Assembly (NCBI RefSeq): GCF_030679875.1
Contig: NZ_JAUXSP010000011.1
Coordinates: 20,836-84,835, forward strand
Length of the DNA stretch: 64,000 nt
Direction: 5' to 3'
DNA from: Phenylobacterium sp.
Lineage (GTDB): Bacteria > Pseudomonadota > Alphaproteobacteria > Caulobacterales > Caulobacteraceae
The first letter of the stretch is position 1. Each line of letters starts with the position of its first letter. Below the pieces are notes generated by a model, which saw only the letters and a list, made by a program, of their open reading frames with translations, searched no databases and was not told the origin of the DNA. Made by a program: the position numbers and the translations under genes. Positions 26,243 to 37,066 of this stretch are shown here, piece by piece.

Positions 26243-28048
26243 ATGACTGTCATGCCTCTCCTGCTCGACCGCCGCATGCTGATGGCCTTTGGGGCCGCTG
26301 CGGCCTTGCCGCTCCTGGCTCCCTTGTCGGCCGCCCGCGCCCAGACGCCGGCGCTGAGCCCGGCCGACGCAGCCTTCGACGCCCTGGCGGCGGCCTGGCT
26401 GGAGGCCAATCTGCGGCTCAGCCCGATCACCGCCACCCTCTGGGGGGATCACCGCTATGACGACCGCCTGGATGATCTGAGCCCCCAGGGTTGGGCGGCC
26501 CGGCGCGATAGCGCGTCAGCCTTTCTCGCCCAGTTGAGCGCTTTCAACACCGCCGACCTGAGCCGCGAGCGGCAGGTGGACGCCGCCATCCTGCGCAACA
26601 GCCTGGCCGGGGAGGTCTGGAGCCACGACACCCTGCAGGCGCACCTGTGGGATCCGCTGATCTACCAGTCGTCGGTGGGCTCGGCCCTCTATGGCCTCGT
26701 CGCCCGGGACTTCGCCCCCCTGCCCACGCGACTGGCCTCGGCCACCGCGCGGATGAGCGGCTTTCCCGCCCTGCTGGGACAGGTCCGCGCCAGCCTCGAC
26801 CCGGCCCGCACGCCAAAGATCCACGCCGAGACGGTCGCGGGCCAGAACGCCGGCCTGGTGAGCCTGGTGGATCTGCTGCTGGCCGAGGCCGGCGCGCTGG
26901 CCCCTGAGGCGCAGGCCGACCTCCGCGCCGCCGCCGCCGTCGCCAAGGCCGCCATCGCCGAGCATCAGGCCTGGATCGACACCGTCCTGGTCTCCCAGGC
27001 CGCCGGTGAATGGCGCCTGGGCGCCGACCTCTATGACGCCAAGCTCGCCTTCGCCCTCGACAGCCCCCTGAGCCGGACCGAGATCAAGGCCGCCGCCGAG
27101 CAGGCCCTGGCCCAGGTGCGGGCCGAGATGTACGACATCGCCCGTCAGGTCCTGGCCGGCGCCGCCGTCCCGCCGACCCCGCCCAAACCGACCGCGGACC
27201 AGGAGCAGGCGGCCATCGCCGCGGCCCTGGAGCTGGTCTATGCCGACCGGGCGACGCCGGAGACCCTGATCGCGGTCGCCCAGGCCAAGCTGGACGCCGC
27301 CATCGCCTTCGTCGCGGCCAACCCCATCGTCACCCCGCCGACCGAGCCGGTGGAGCTGGTCCTGACGCCTGAGTTCCAGCGCGGCGTGGCCGTGGCCTAT
27401 TGCGATCCCCCTGGCCCGCTCGATCGGGAGCTGCCCACCTTCTACAAGCTCTCGCCGATCCCCGAGGACTGGACCCCGGAACAGGCCGAGTCCTTCCTGC
27501 GGGAATACAACAACTGGACCCTCGAGGGCCTGACCGTCCATGAGGGCACACCGGGTCATTACCTCCAGCTGGCCATCTCCAACCGCCATCCCTCGGTGCT
27601 GCGCTCGGTCCTCTGGTCGGGGAGCTTTGTCGAGGGCTGGGCCTGCTACGCCCAGGACGTGATGGTCGAGGCCGGCCACCGGGACGGCCATCCCCTCTAC
27701 CGGCTGGCCAACCTCAAATTCCTGCTGCGGGTGATCACCAACGCCATCCTCGACATCGGCGTCCATGTGGAGGGTTGGGACGAGGCCAAGGCCATGCATC
27801 TGATGACCCACGACGCCTTCCAGCAGGAGCGCGAGGCGGCCGGCAAGTGGACGCGGGCCCGGGTCTCCTCAGCCCAGCTGCCCACCTATTTCGTCGGCTG
27901 GCGCGAACACTGGTCCCTGCGCCGGGAAGCCGAGGCGAAGGCCGGCGCCGCGTTCGACATGAAGGCCTATCACGACACTCTTCTGGGCTACGGCTCGCCG
28001 CCCGTCCGGGTCTCGCGCCAGCTGATGTTCGATCTGCCCGTGGGGTGA
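26243..28048 (+). CDS. DUF885 family secreted protein, probable metallopeptidase
   Basis: The 601-residue protein opens with a Tat-like or Sec signal (LLDRRMLMAFGAAAALPLLA, ending in AARAQ) and continues as a DUF885 domain. The likely zinc site is HEGTPGH (H433, E434, H439), preceded by the YNNWTLEGLTV strand and followed by GWACYAQDVMVEAG, all conserved in the family. DUF885 proteins are large helical proteins related to M32-type carboxypeptidases and are often lipoproteins or periplasmic. The ATG at 26243 is followed by another at 26252; either keeps the signal intact. A peptidase role is inferred from the motif. Confidence 0.85.
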   Translation: MTVMPLLLDRRMLMAFGAAAALPLLAPLSAARAQTPALSPADAAFDALAAAWLEANLRLSPITATLWGDHRYDDRLDDLSPQGWAARRDSASAFLAQLSAFNTADLSRERQVDAAILRNSLAGEVWSHDTLQAHLWDPLIYQSSVGSALYGLVARDFAPLPTRLASATARMSGFPALLGQVRASLDPARTPKIHAETVAGQNAGLVSLVDLLLAEAGALAPEAQADLRAAAAVAKAAIAEHQAWIDTVLVSQAAGEWRLGADLYDAKLAFALDSPLSRTEIKAAAEQALAQVRAEMYDIARQVLAGAAVPPTPPKPTADQEQAAIAAALELVYADRATPETLIAVAQAKLDAAIAFVAANPIVTPPTEPVELVLTPEFQRGVAVAYCDPPGPLDRELPTFYKLSPIPEDWTPEQAESFLREYNNWTLEGLTVHEGTPGHYLQLAISNRHPSVLRSVLWSGSFVEGWACYAQDVMVEAGHRDGHPLYRLANLKFLLRVITNAILDIGVHVEGWDEAKAMHLMTHDAFQQEREAAGKWTRARVSSAQLPTYFVGWREHWSLRREAEAKAGAAFDMKAYHDTLLGYGSPPVRVSRQLMFDLPVG

Positions 28049-28063
28049 GGCGGGGGCCCGTCC

Positions 28064-28405
28064 CTAGCGTCCGTCCTGCGCCCTTAGCCACCGCGCCAGA
28101 AGATACAGGTGCAGGGCGTGGGCGACGATGAAGCCCAGGCAGACCAGGGCCAGCACGATCCTGAAGGTCAGGCGCTCATCGGGCTCCACCCAGAGGCTCG
28201 CCAGGGTGAAGGGTGTGAGGGTGAAGGCCGCCAGCAGGGGGGTGAAGGACAGGGCGATCTCGCGCGGGGCCGACCAGTTCGGCAGCCCTTTGAAGCCCCA
28301 CTGCATGGGCAGCTTCGCGCCGGCCGGGACACGCCGGGCCAGGGCCAGGGACATGGCCGCCAACGCCAGGACGGTGATGCTCGAAACAAAGGGCGCGCTT
28401 AACAT
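28064..28405 (-). CDS. small membrane protein with DUF1648-like motif
   Basis: The 113-residue protein has about three membrane helices and a loop LPMQWGFKGLPNWSAPRE that resembles the DUF1648 signature, in which a P-x-x-W-G/N-x-x-G-x-P segment follows the first helix. That family is of unknown function, found in SdpI-like immunity and other small membrane proteins. It converges with the DUF885 gene (16 bases between stops) and lies 176 bases upstream of nothing else on its own strand. The assignment to DUF1648 is tentative. Confidence 0.6.
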   Translation of the reverse strand: MLSAPFVSSITVLALAAMSLALARRVPAGAKLPMQWGFKGLPNWSAPREIALSFTPLLAAFTLTPFTLASLWVEPDERLTFRIVLALVCLGFIVAHALHLYLLARWLRAQDGR

Positions 28406-28454
28406 CGGGCCAGCTTGGCAGGTTTGGCTTCCGACTCAAACCGGCCAAGCTGTT

Positions 28455-29279
28455 CTAGATCAACCGGGACCGGATCGCCTGGGACAGGATGTCGATGAGG
28501 GTCACGGCGACGACGATCACCAGGGCGATGGCGGCGACGCGGGAATAGTTGAAGCTGTTGAGGCTATCGAACAGGATCTGGCCAATGCCGCCGGCGCCGA
28601 TGAGGCCCAGGATGGTGGCCGCGCGGCTGTTGGATTCAAACCGGTAGAGGGCATATGACGTCCAGAGCGGGGCGACCTGCGGGACCACGCCCCAGGCGAT
28701 CTCCTGCAGCTTGTGGGCGCCGGTGGCGCGCACGCCCTCGACCGGGCCCTTGTCGATGGACTCCACCGCCTCAGAGAACAGCTTGCCCAGCACCCCGCCG
28801 GTGTTGAGCGCCAGCGCCATGACGCCGGCGAAGGGGCCCAGGCCGACGGCGACCACGAACACCATGCCGATCACCAGGTCGGGCACTGAGCGCAAGATGT
28901 CCATGATCCGGCGCACCGGCCACTGGATGGCGGGCGGGGCGATGTTGCGGGCCCCCAGCAGGCCGAGCGGCACGGCCAGGAAGACGGCCAGCGCGGTGCC
29001 CCACATGGCCATCTGAATGGTCAGCCACATCTGGGCGATGAAGAAGGGCAGGAGTTCGAAGTCCGGGTTGATAAAGGCGCGGCCGAACTCGCGCATATTG
29101 TCCGAGCCGGTGAACAGCCGGGGGACCTTCTCGATCTCGGCCGGGCCGAAGCTGATGGCCAGGACGACGAGGATCCCGCCCCACAGGAGGACGTCAAAGA
29201 CCCACTGGCCGAGCGGGCGCCCCGGCGGCTTCAGGGCGGCGGCGCTGGGCGCGGTGGCGGTCACGGGCGTCTGGCTCAC
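28455..29279 (-). CDS. phnE: phosphonate/phosphite ABC transporter permease PhnE
   Basis: PhnE is the membrane subunit of the PhnCDE importer for phosphonates or related phosphorus oxyanions. The 274-residue protein has about six helices and the EAA-like ATPase contact loop EGVRATGAHKLQEIAWGVVP, with the conserved SNSRAATILGLIGAGGIGQ near the end. The start is GTG at 29279, about 28 bases downstream of phnD. It is the last gene of phnC-phnD-phnE; no second permease or C-P lyase gene follows. Confidence 0.92.
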   Translation of the reverse strand: MSQTPVTATAPSAAALKPPGRPLGQWVFDVLLWGGILVVLAISFGPAEIEKVPRLFTGSDNMREFGRAFINPDFELLPFFIAQMWLTIQMAMWGTALAVFLAVPLGLLGARNIAPPAIQWPVRRIMDILRSVPDLVIGMVFVVAVGLGPFAGVMALALNTGGVLGKLFSEAVESIDKGPVEGVRATGAHKLQEIAWGVVPQVAPLWTSYALYRFESNSRAATILGLIGAGGIGQILFDSLNSFNYSRVAAIALVIVVAVTLIDILSQAIRSRLI

Positions 29280-29307
29280 TGACTAGAGACTCGGGGCGCG
29301 CTCAAGA

Positions 29308-30384
29308 CTACTCGGCCGCCGGTGCGGCGGCGGTCGCGGGCGCGGTGGCGGGCGCCTCGCCGGCCCGGGCGTCCAGGGCTTCCCGCTCGGTGCGGATGGC
29401 GTCGAGAGCACCCTGGGCCGTGGTGATGCGCGCCGGGTCGCGGCTGTTCTGGGCGGTGATCAGGGCCTCGGTGGCCTCCATCTCGCGCACCGGCAGCAGG
29501 TGGCTGGAATCGGCCGGCAGGAAGCCGCCGATGGAGATGGCCGCCAGCAGCGTGCGCTGGCGTTCGGCCTCGGGACCCTCGCCCTTGCCATAGGTCAGGA
29601 AGAATTGCCGGACCTTTTCCTTGACCGCCGGGTCGAGGTTCTTGCGCCAGACGATGGGGTCCTCCGGCAGCTTGGGCGACTCCCAGATCACATTGACCTT
29701 GTCGGTGACCGTGGGCTGGCCGTTGGCGCGGTTTTCCACATCCCGCGCGGCTTGCAGGCGAATGGCGGTGGAGTTGTTGGTGGCCACGTCGAGCACGCCA
29801 TTGGAGACGGCGAACAGATTGGCCTGATGGTTGGCCGCCCGCACCTGCTTGAAGCAGCGTTCCGGCTCGATGTTCTCCGGGGCGAACAGATAGGTCATGG
29901 GCGCCAGGGTGCCGGAGGTGGACTTGGCGTCGCCGATGCCGAAATCCAGGGTGCGGTCGCACTTCAGCACGTCCTCGAGGGTCACGCCGCTGGCGGCGTT
30001 GGCGATCAGCACAGAGCGATAGCCGTCCTCGCCGGAAGGGTCGAAGGTGCGGGCGAAGATCTCGGCGTCAGCGCGGCGGACCGCTTCCAGACCCGACAGG
30101 TTGGAGAACCAGCCCACATCGGTCTGGCCAAACCGCAGGGCCTCGATCAGGGCGGTGTAGTTGGAGCCGTAGAAGGGTTTCACCGGAATGCCGATCTCAG
30201 CCTCCATGTCGGCCAGGATCGGCCGCCAGAAGGCGTCGAGGCTGGTGGAGTTCTCGGTCGCCAGGATGGAAAAGTTCAACACCTCCGGCTGGTCGCCAGC
30301 CTGGGTCTTGCGTTCGGAGCAGGCCGAGACGCCCAGGGCGAGGGCGACCATCAGGCCGGCGGCGATCAGGCTGCGGCGGATCAT
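29308..30384 (-). CDS. phnD: phosphonate/phosphite ABC transporter substrate-binding lipoprotein PhnD
   Basis: The 358-residue protein has a lipoprotein signal with lipobox GVSAC (C22) and a PhnD-type periplasmic binding domain: FSILATENSTSLDAFWRPIL, FYGSNYTALIEALRFGQTDVGW and the ligand-loop FGIGDAKSTSGTLAP, which wraps the phosphonate group. The C-terminal 40 residues are an Ala/Pro/Glu-rich tail not needed for binding. The ATG at 30384 overlaps the phnC stop by four bases. The exact ligand (phosphonate, phosphite or phosphate ester) is not readable from sequence. Confidence 0.93.
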   Translation of the reverse strand: MIRRSLIAAGLMVALALGVSACSERKTQAGDQPEVLNFSILATENSTSLDAFWRPILADMEAEIGIPVKPFYGSNYTALIEALRFGQTDVGWFSNLSGLEAVRRADAEIFARTFDPSGEDGYRSVLIANAASGVTLEDVLKCDRTLDFGIGDAKSTSGTLAPMTYLFAPENIEPERCFKQVRAANHQANLFAVSNGVLDVATNNSTAIRLQAARDVENRANGQPTVTDKVNVIWESPKLPEDPIVWRKNLDPAVKEKVRQFFLTYGKGEGPEAERQRTLLAAISIGGFLPADSSHLLPVREMEATEALITAQNSRDPARITTAQGALDAIRTEREALDARAGEAPATAPATAAAPAAE

Positions 30385-31175
30385 TGGGGAGCTCCTTCCC
30401 AGAAGACGTCTTCGAATTCCGGACCGTAGATGTCGATAAGCTGTTTGCGGGTCAGGCCGTTTGGAGGCCCATCATAGACCACCTTGCCGGCCTTGAGGGC
30501 GATGACGCGGTCGCAATAGCGCATGGCGTAGTCGACCTGATGCAGGGTGACGATCAGGGTCAGTCCGTCAGTCCGGTTCAGCTCGCGCAGGATCTCCATG
30601 ACCTTGCGGGCCGCCACCGGGTCGAGGGAGGCCACCGGCTCATCGGCCAGGATGATCTTGGCCTTCTGAACCAGGGCCCGGGCGATGGCGGCGCGCTGCT
30701 GCTGGCCGCCGGACAGGGTGCCCGCCCGCTGGCCGGCATATTCGGCCACGCCCACCCGGGCCAGGGCCGCCATGGCCGCGCCCTTGGTTTCTTCGGGCCA
30801 GAAGCCCAGCAGCCCCCGCAGGAAGCCGATCCGCCCCAGGGAGCCCATGGCCACATTGGTGAACAGGGTCAGCCGGCCGACCAGGTTGAACTGCTGAAAG
30901 ATCATGCCGATGCGGATGCGGGTCCGGCGCACGTCCCGGTCCACGCGCCCCTGGGCCTGGACGCTGCCGCCAAAGGCGTCGATGCGGCCCTGTCCCTTGT
31001 CGATGGGGGCCAGGCCGTTGATGGCTCGCAGAAGGGTGGACTTGCCCGACCCCGAGGGGCCGATCAGGGCGATCATCTCGCCCCGGGCCACGTCGAGGGA
31101 GACGGTGTCCAGCGCACGGCGGGACCCGAAGCTCTTCGACACTTGGCGCACCGATAGAACGGCTGCGTCAGACAT
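30381..31175 (-). CDS. phnC: phosphonate/phosphite ABC transporter ATPase PhnC
   Basis: This 264-residue cytoplasmic ATPase carries Walker A GPSGSGKST, the Q-loop MIFQQFNLV, signature LSGGQQQR and Walker B IILADEPVASLDP with H-loop LHQVDYA, in the order of the PhnC branch. It is first in phnC-D-E. About 75 bases upstream of the ATG lies the short palindrome TGTCATGACA (31249-31258), reminiscent of a Pho-box half site (CTGTCAT) but without the required second direct half, so phosphate control is only a possibility. Confidence 0.94.
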   Translation of the reverse strand: MSDAAVLSVRQVSKSFGSRRALDTVSLDVARGEMIALIGPSGSGKSTLLRAINGLAPIDKGQGRIDAFGGSVQAQGRVDRDVRRTRIRIGMIFQQFNLVGRLTLFTNVAMGSLGRIGFLRGLLGFWPEETKGAAMAALARVGVAEYAGQRAGTLSGGQQQRAAIARALVQKAKIILADEPVASLDPVAARKVMEILRELNRTDGLTLIVTLHQVDYAMRYCDRVIALKAGKVVYDGPPNGLTRKQLIDIYGPEFEDVFWEGAPQ

Positions 31176-31461
31176 GAATGGCGAATATCCCTTGGGCGTT
31201 TGGCGGCCGGACTCATAACCGGCGTGTGATCGCCGAGCCCCACGACGGTGTCATGACATGGGCGCCGGACCCGGTCCAGCAAACCCGCCTGCGAAGCGGG
31301 GTCGCAGGCGGGGCGAAAGGCCAGGCCCGGCAAGGTTCTTGGACCCTGCCCTTTACATCGGCGCCATATGCCCCTATTTCCCACCGCTCCGGCGGACCCC
31401 GTTGTCCTATAGCGTTGCTAACGCCGGATTGGGTTCAACAATCTGTTGGGGGTTGCGTGAG

Positions 31462-32715
31462 GTGCATAAGTACCATACGCCCCTGGACCTGGTCCGTGAG
31501 CGGTCACCGGAACGTCCTGTCGCCTTTGCGCGACCGGACGCCGTGGCCCTAGCGGCGCGCTGGTTCCAGGACAATTTTAAAGGCGACGTCTTCTACGCTG
31601 TGAAGGCCAACCCTTCGCCGTGGGTGCTTGAAACCCTTGCGGCGAATGGCGTGCGGGCGTTCGACGTGGCGTCGGTTCCGGAAATCGAGCTGGTGGCCAA
31701 GCACGCCCCTGGCGCGCGCATGGCCTTCATGCACCCGGTCAAGAGCCGACGCTCCATTTCGACGGCCTATTTCGACCATGGGGTGCGGACCTTCGCGCTG
31801 GATACGCACGAGGAACTGGCCAAGATTCTCGACGCCACGGGCGGCGCGAAGGACCTGAACCTGATGGTTCGCCTGGGCGTCGCCGCCGAGGGCGCGGCCT
31901 ATTCCCTGTCGGGCAAGTTCGGCGTCGACATGTACGAGGCCCCCGAACTTCTGCTGGCCGCCCGCCGGGCGACCCAGGAGCTGATGGGCGTCTCCTTCCA
32001 TGTGGGCAGCCAGTGCATGCGGCCGACCGCCTATCAGGCGGCCATGAGCCAGGCCTCCCGGGCGCTGGTCCGGGCCGGTGTCTTCGCTGATGTGGTGGAT
32101 GTCGGCGGCGGTTTCCCGTCGGTCTATCCCGGCATGGTTCCTCCGGCGCTCGCCGACTACATGGACTCCATCGACCGCGGCTTCGCCGAGATGATGGTCC
32201 ACGAAACCACCGAGCTGTGGTGTGAGCCGGGCCGGGCCCTGGTGGCGGAAGCCTCCTCGGTGCTGACCGCCGTCGAGCTGCGCAAGGGCGACGCCCTTTA
32301 TCTGAACGACGGCTCCTATGGCAGCCTGTTCGACGCCACCCACACCAAGTGGCCCTTCCCGGTGAAGCTGATCCGGTGCGAGGACGGGGTGGCCCGTGAG
32401 GTCGAGGGGCCGCTGAAGCCCTATCGCTTCTATGGCCCGACCTGCGATTCCCTGGACCACATGCCGGGCCCCTTCTGGCTGCCCGAGGATGTGCGCGAGG
32501 GCGACTATGTCGAGATCGGCATGCTCGGCGCCTACGGGGTGGCGATGAACACCCGCTTCAACGGCTTCGGCGACACCGAGACCGTGGTGGTCAACGATCC
32601 GCCCATGGCCTCGATGTATGGCCTCGCGCCGCGCGCCATTCCGGTGCCGCGCAGCGAGAACCACAATGTCGTCAAGCTGTCGCGGGCCCGGGGCAAGAAA
32701 CGTCGTCGGCGCTAG
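31462..32715 (+). CDS. ornithine decarboxylase-like type III PLP enzyme
   Basis: The 417-residue protein belongs to the alanine racemase-fold (group IV) decarboxylases acting on basic amino acids. The PLP lysine is in FYAVKANPSPW (K48), the phosphate-binding loop in VVDVGGGFPSVYPG, the substrate site in WCEPGRALVAEAS, and the catalytic Cys and Asp in GPTCDSLDH. The frame is open far upstream but I choose GTG at 31462, which gives the MHKYHTP start and normal length; TTG at 31453 is the alternative. The C-terminus is very basic (RARGKKRRRR). The next gene is a deoxyhypusine-synthase homologue 104 bases on, so the pair probably makes a polyamine. Ornithine, lysine or arginine as substrate cannot be separated by eye. 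Confidence 0.88.
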   Translation: MHKYHTPLDLVRERSPERPVAFARPDAVALAARWFQDNFKGDVFYAVKANPSPWVLETLAANGVRAFDVASVPEIELVAKHAPGARMAFMHPVKSRRSISTAYFDHGVRTFALDTHEELAKILDATGGAKDLNLMVRLGVAAEGAAYSLSGKFGVDMYEAPELLLAARRATQELMGVSFHVGSQCMRPTAYQAAMSQASRALVRAGVFADVVDVGGGFPSVYPGMVPPALADYMDSIDRGFAEMMVHETTELWCEPGRALVAEASSVLTAVELRKGDALYLNDGSYGSLFDATHTKWPFPVKLIRCEDGVAREVEGPLKPYRFYGPTCDSLDHMPGPFWLPEDVREGDYVEIGMLGAYGVAMNTRFNGFGDTETVVVNDPPMASMYGLAPRAIPVPRSENHNVVKLSRARGKKRRRR

Positions 32716-32819
32716 GGCGTTCAGCTCTTCGAACACCGCTTCAAGACGCGACCGGTCGCTCCGTCCCGGTCGCGTCCTTTATCCATGGACGGGCGCTCAA
32801 ACTCTAGGACTCCAAGAGA

Positions 32820-33878
32820 ATGAACGCTGAGGTTCAGTCCAACCGCAAGGCCGAGCTGCTGTCGTCCACCGTCGAGCACGTGGCCATCGACCAGTACGAT
32901 GCCCGCCCGATCATCGACGCCATGCGTCAGATGAGTTTCACCAGCCGCGACACCGCCCGGGCCGCCGACATCTTCTCCATGGCGCTTGAGGATCCCACCT
33001 GCTCGACCTGGCTGACCCTGGCCGGTTCGACCAGCGCTGGCGGCTGCATGCACATCTATCGCGACATGGTGAAGTACGGCCTGATCGACGCCGTGGTCGC
33101 CACTGGCGCCTCCATCGTCGATATGGATTTCTTTGAGGCCCTCGGCTTCAAGCACTACCAGGCCAAGGAGCCGGTGGACGATCGCGACCTTCGCGCCCTC
33201 TATATCGACCGGATCTACGACACCTATATCGACGAGGAAGAGCTGCAGACCTGCGACGCGGTGATCAAGGACATCACCGACCAGCTGGAGCCGCGGCCCT
33301 ATTCCTCGCGGGAATTCATCTGGGAGATGGGCAAGTGGCTGGCGGCGGGCAACGCCAAGAAGCCCGGCTCGCTGATCCAGACGGCCTATGAAGAAGGCGT
33401 GCCGATCTTCTGCCCGGCCTTCACCGATAGCTCGGCGGGCTTCGGCCTGGTCAAGCATCAGGTGGAGCGGATGAAGGCGGGCAAGCCCTATCTCACCATC
33501 GACTCCATCGCCGACTTCCGCGAGCTGACCGACGTTAAGATCGCGGCGGGCACCACGGGCCTGTTCATGGTGGGCGGCGGCGTGCCCAAGAACTTCGCCC
33601 AGGACACGGTGGTCTGCGCCGAAATCCTCGGCCAGGAAGTCGACATGCACAAATACGCCATCCAGCTGACGGTCGCCGATGTGCGCGACGGCGCCTGCTC
33701 GTCCTCGACGCTGCAGGAGGCCTGCTCCTGGGGCAAGGTCGACGTCACCTGGGAACAGATGGTCTTCGCCGAGGCCACCACCGTGGTCCCCCTGATCGCC
33801 TCGGACGCCTGGCATCGCGGCTCCTGGAAGACCCGCGAACGCCGCCGCTGGAACAAGCTGTTCGAAAAGGCGGCTTAG
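32820..33878 (+). CDS. deoxyhypusine synthase family protein (polyamine-type)
   Basis: The 352-residue protein matches deoxyhypusine synthase along its length: [45 protein letters not shown] and [14 protein letters not shown], and the catalytic lysine region [13 protein letters not shown] (K306). Bacteria have no eIF5A to modify; bacterial relatives act on free polyamines or agmatine, making homospermidine-like products such as bis(guanidino)-azanonane. The preceding decarboxylase supplies a likely diamine substrate. A strong terminator follows the stop, so the two genes may form a unit. The real product needs biochemical proof. Confidence 0.88.
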   Translation: MNAEVQSNRKAELLSSTVEHVAIDQYDARPIIDAMRQMSFTSRDTARAADIFSMALEDPTCSTWLTLAGSTSAGGCMHIYRDMVKYGLIDAVVATGASIVDMDFFEALGFKHYQAKEPVDDRDLRALYIDRIYDTYIDEEELQTCDAVIKDITDQLEPRPYSSREFIWEMGKWLAAGNAKKPGSLIQTAYEEGVPIFCPAFTDSSAGFGLVKHQVERMKAGKPYLTIDSIADFRELTDVKIAAGTTGLFMVGGGVPKNFAQDTVVCAEILGQEVDMHKYAIQLTVADVRDGACSSSTLQEACSWGKVDVTWEQMVFAEATTVVPLIASDAWHRGSWKTRERRRWNKLFEKAA

Positions 33879-33889
33879 AGATCCCCACG

Positions 33890-33915
33890 AAGGCCCCGCT
33901 CCGGCGGGGCCTTTT
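33890..33915 (+). terminator. rho-independent terminator of the polyamine pair
   Basis: A perfect 10-bp stem AAGGCCCCGC / GCGGGGCCTT (33890-33899 with 33904-33913) around loop TCCG is followed by more T residues, 12 bases after the stop of the deoxyhypusine-synthase homologue. Confidence 0.9.
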
Positions 33916-34110
33916 TCGTCGGGGACCCCAGCCTTGCCGCCGTCACCCTGGCCTCGTCCCCAAGGTCGCCCAAGCGGCCCCCGCCCGTCCTCGACAGGGA
34001 CCCTCGGGACAGGCCGGTGGCCGCCCGCACAAAAACCCCTCACACGCCCGGTTGCCACAGGCCCCCCACTCCGCATACTCCGCGCCGAAGTCGAAAGAGG
34101 GAGTTGCGCC

Positions 34111-36047
<1,937 letters not shown>

Positions 36048-36051
<4 letters not shown>

Positions 36052-37037
36052 GCCCCGACCTTCCCGGCCCCTTGCGGGCCGCCATCGCCGCCAGACTGGA
36101 AGGCGTCTCCCGCCGCGACCTGGCCGAACGGGCGGCTCGGGTCTCGGCCGCCTATCGCGGCGGCGCAGGCTCCGCGGGCGTGGTGCTGACGCCGGACGAC
36201 GCCCTGGCCTACGCCCTGGCCCGCCTGCCGGCCACCTACGCCGCCGACATGGCCGCCTTTTCGGCCGTCGCCGAGGCCTGTCCCGATTTCGCCCCGGCCA
36301 CCCTGCTGGACGCCGGCGCAGGTCCCGGCACGGCCTCCTGGGCGGCGCTGGAGGTCTGGCCACAGATCGAGGCGGCCCTGCTGCTGGACGAGAGCGGGCC
36401 CTTCCTCGACCTCGCCCGGATTCTCGGGGAGGCCGGACCACCGGTGCTGGCGGGCGCCGAGCGGCGACGGGCCAACCTCACGGCGAACCAGGCCGAAGCC
36501 TGGCCCCGGGCCGAGCTGGTGGTCGCCTCCTATGTGCTGGCCGAGATCCCGGCGCCGGCGCAAACCGCCCTGGTCACACGGCTCTGGGACGCCTGCGAGG
36601 GCGTGCTGATCCTGGTGGAGCCGGGCACGCCGGCCGGCTACCAGCGGATCCTTGGCGCCCGCACCCAGCTGATCGAGGCCGGCGCGCGGCTGGTCGGCCC
36701 ATGCCCCCACGCCCAGGCCTGTCCGCTGAGCGCGCCCGACTGGTGCCACTTTGTCCAGCGCCTGCCCCGCTCCCGCGACCACCGGCTGGCCAAGGGGGCC
36801 GAGGTCCCCTTCGAGGACGAGAAGTTCATCTGGATCGCCGCGGCCCGGGAGAGCGTCACGGTGGAGCCCTTCGCCGCCCGGGTGCTCAGCCCGCCGCGCA
36901 CGGCCAAGCCCGGCATCGACCTGAAGCTCTGCGTGGAGACCGGGACGCTGGAGCAACGCTTCGTGCCCCGTCGCGACAAGCCCGCCTATGCGGTGGCGCG
37001 GCGGCTCGACTGGGGTGATGTGATCGGAGGCGGCTGA
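36048..37037 (+). CDS. Rsm22-like SAM-dependent methyltransferase
   Basis: The 329-residue protein is a member of the Rsm22 family, first known from mitochondrial small-subunit assembly. It shows the SAM site [28 protein letters not shown] and [11 protein letters not shown], followed by a cysteine cluster (C-P-H-A-Q-A-C-P-L then DWCHF) that may hold an iron-sulfur cluster. The start is TTG at 36048, overlapping the acs stop (TTGA). It is presumably co-transcribed with acs, with which no functional link is obvious. An rRNA-related role is inferred from the family. Confidence 0.82.
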
Positions 37038-37066
37038 CCCGGCTCTTTCCCCCGGGCATATCCGCC

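Noticed and set aside
31249..31258. TGTCATGACA as a Pho box for phnC
   Set aside because: A Pho box needs two direct CTGTCA-type halves about 11 bases apart; only a short self-complementary sequence is present, so I did not list it as a site.
33949..34020. Further copy of the intergenic palindrome before acs
   Set aside because: CGTCACCCTGG and GGGACCCTCGGGAC resemble parts of the family, but the arms do not pair well; treated as a possible decayed copy only.
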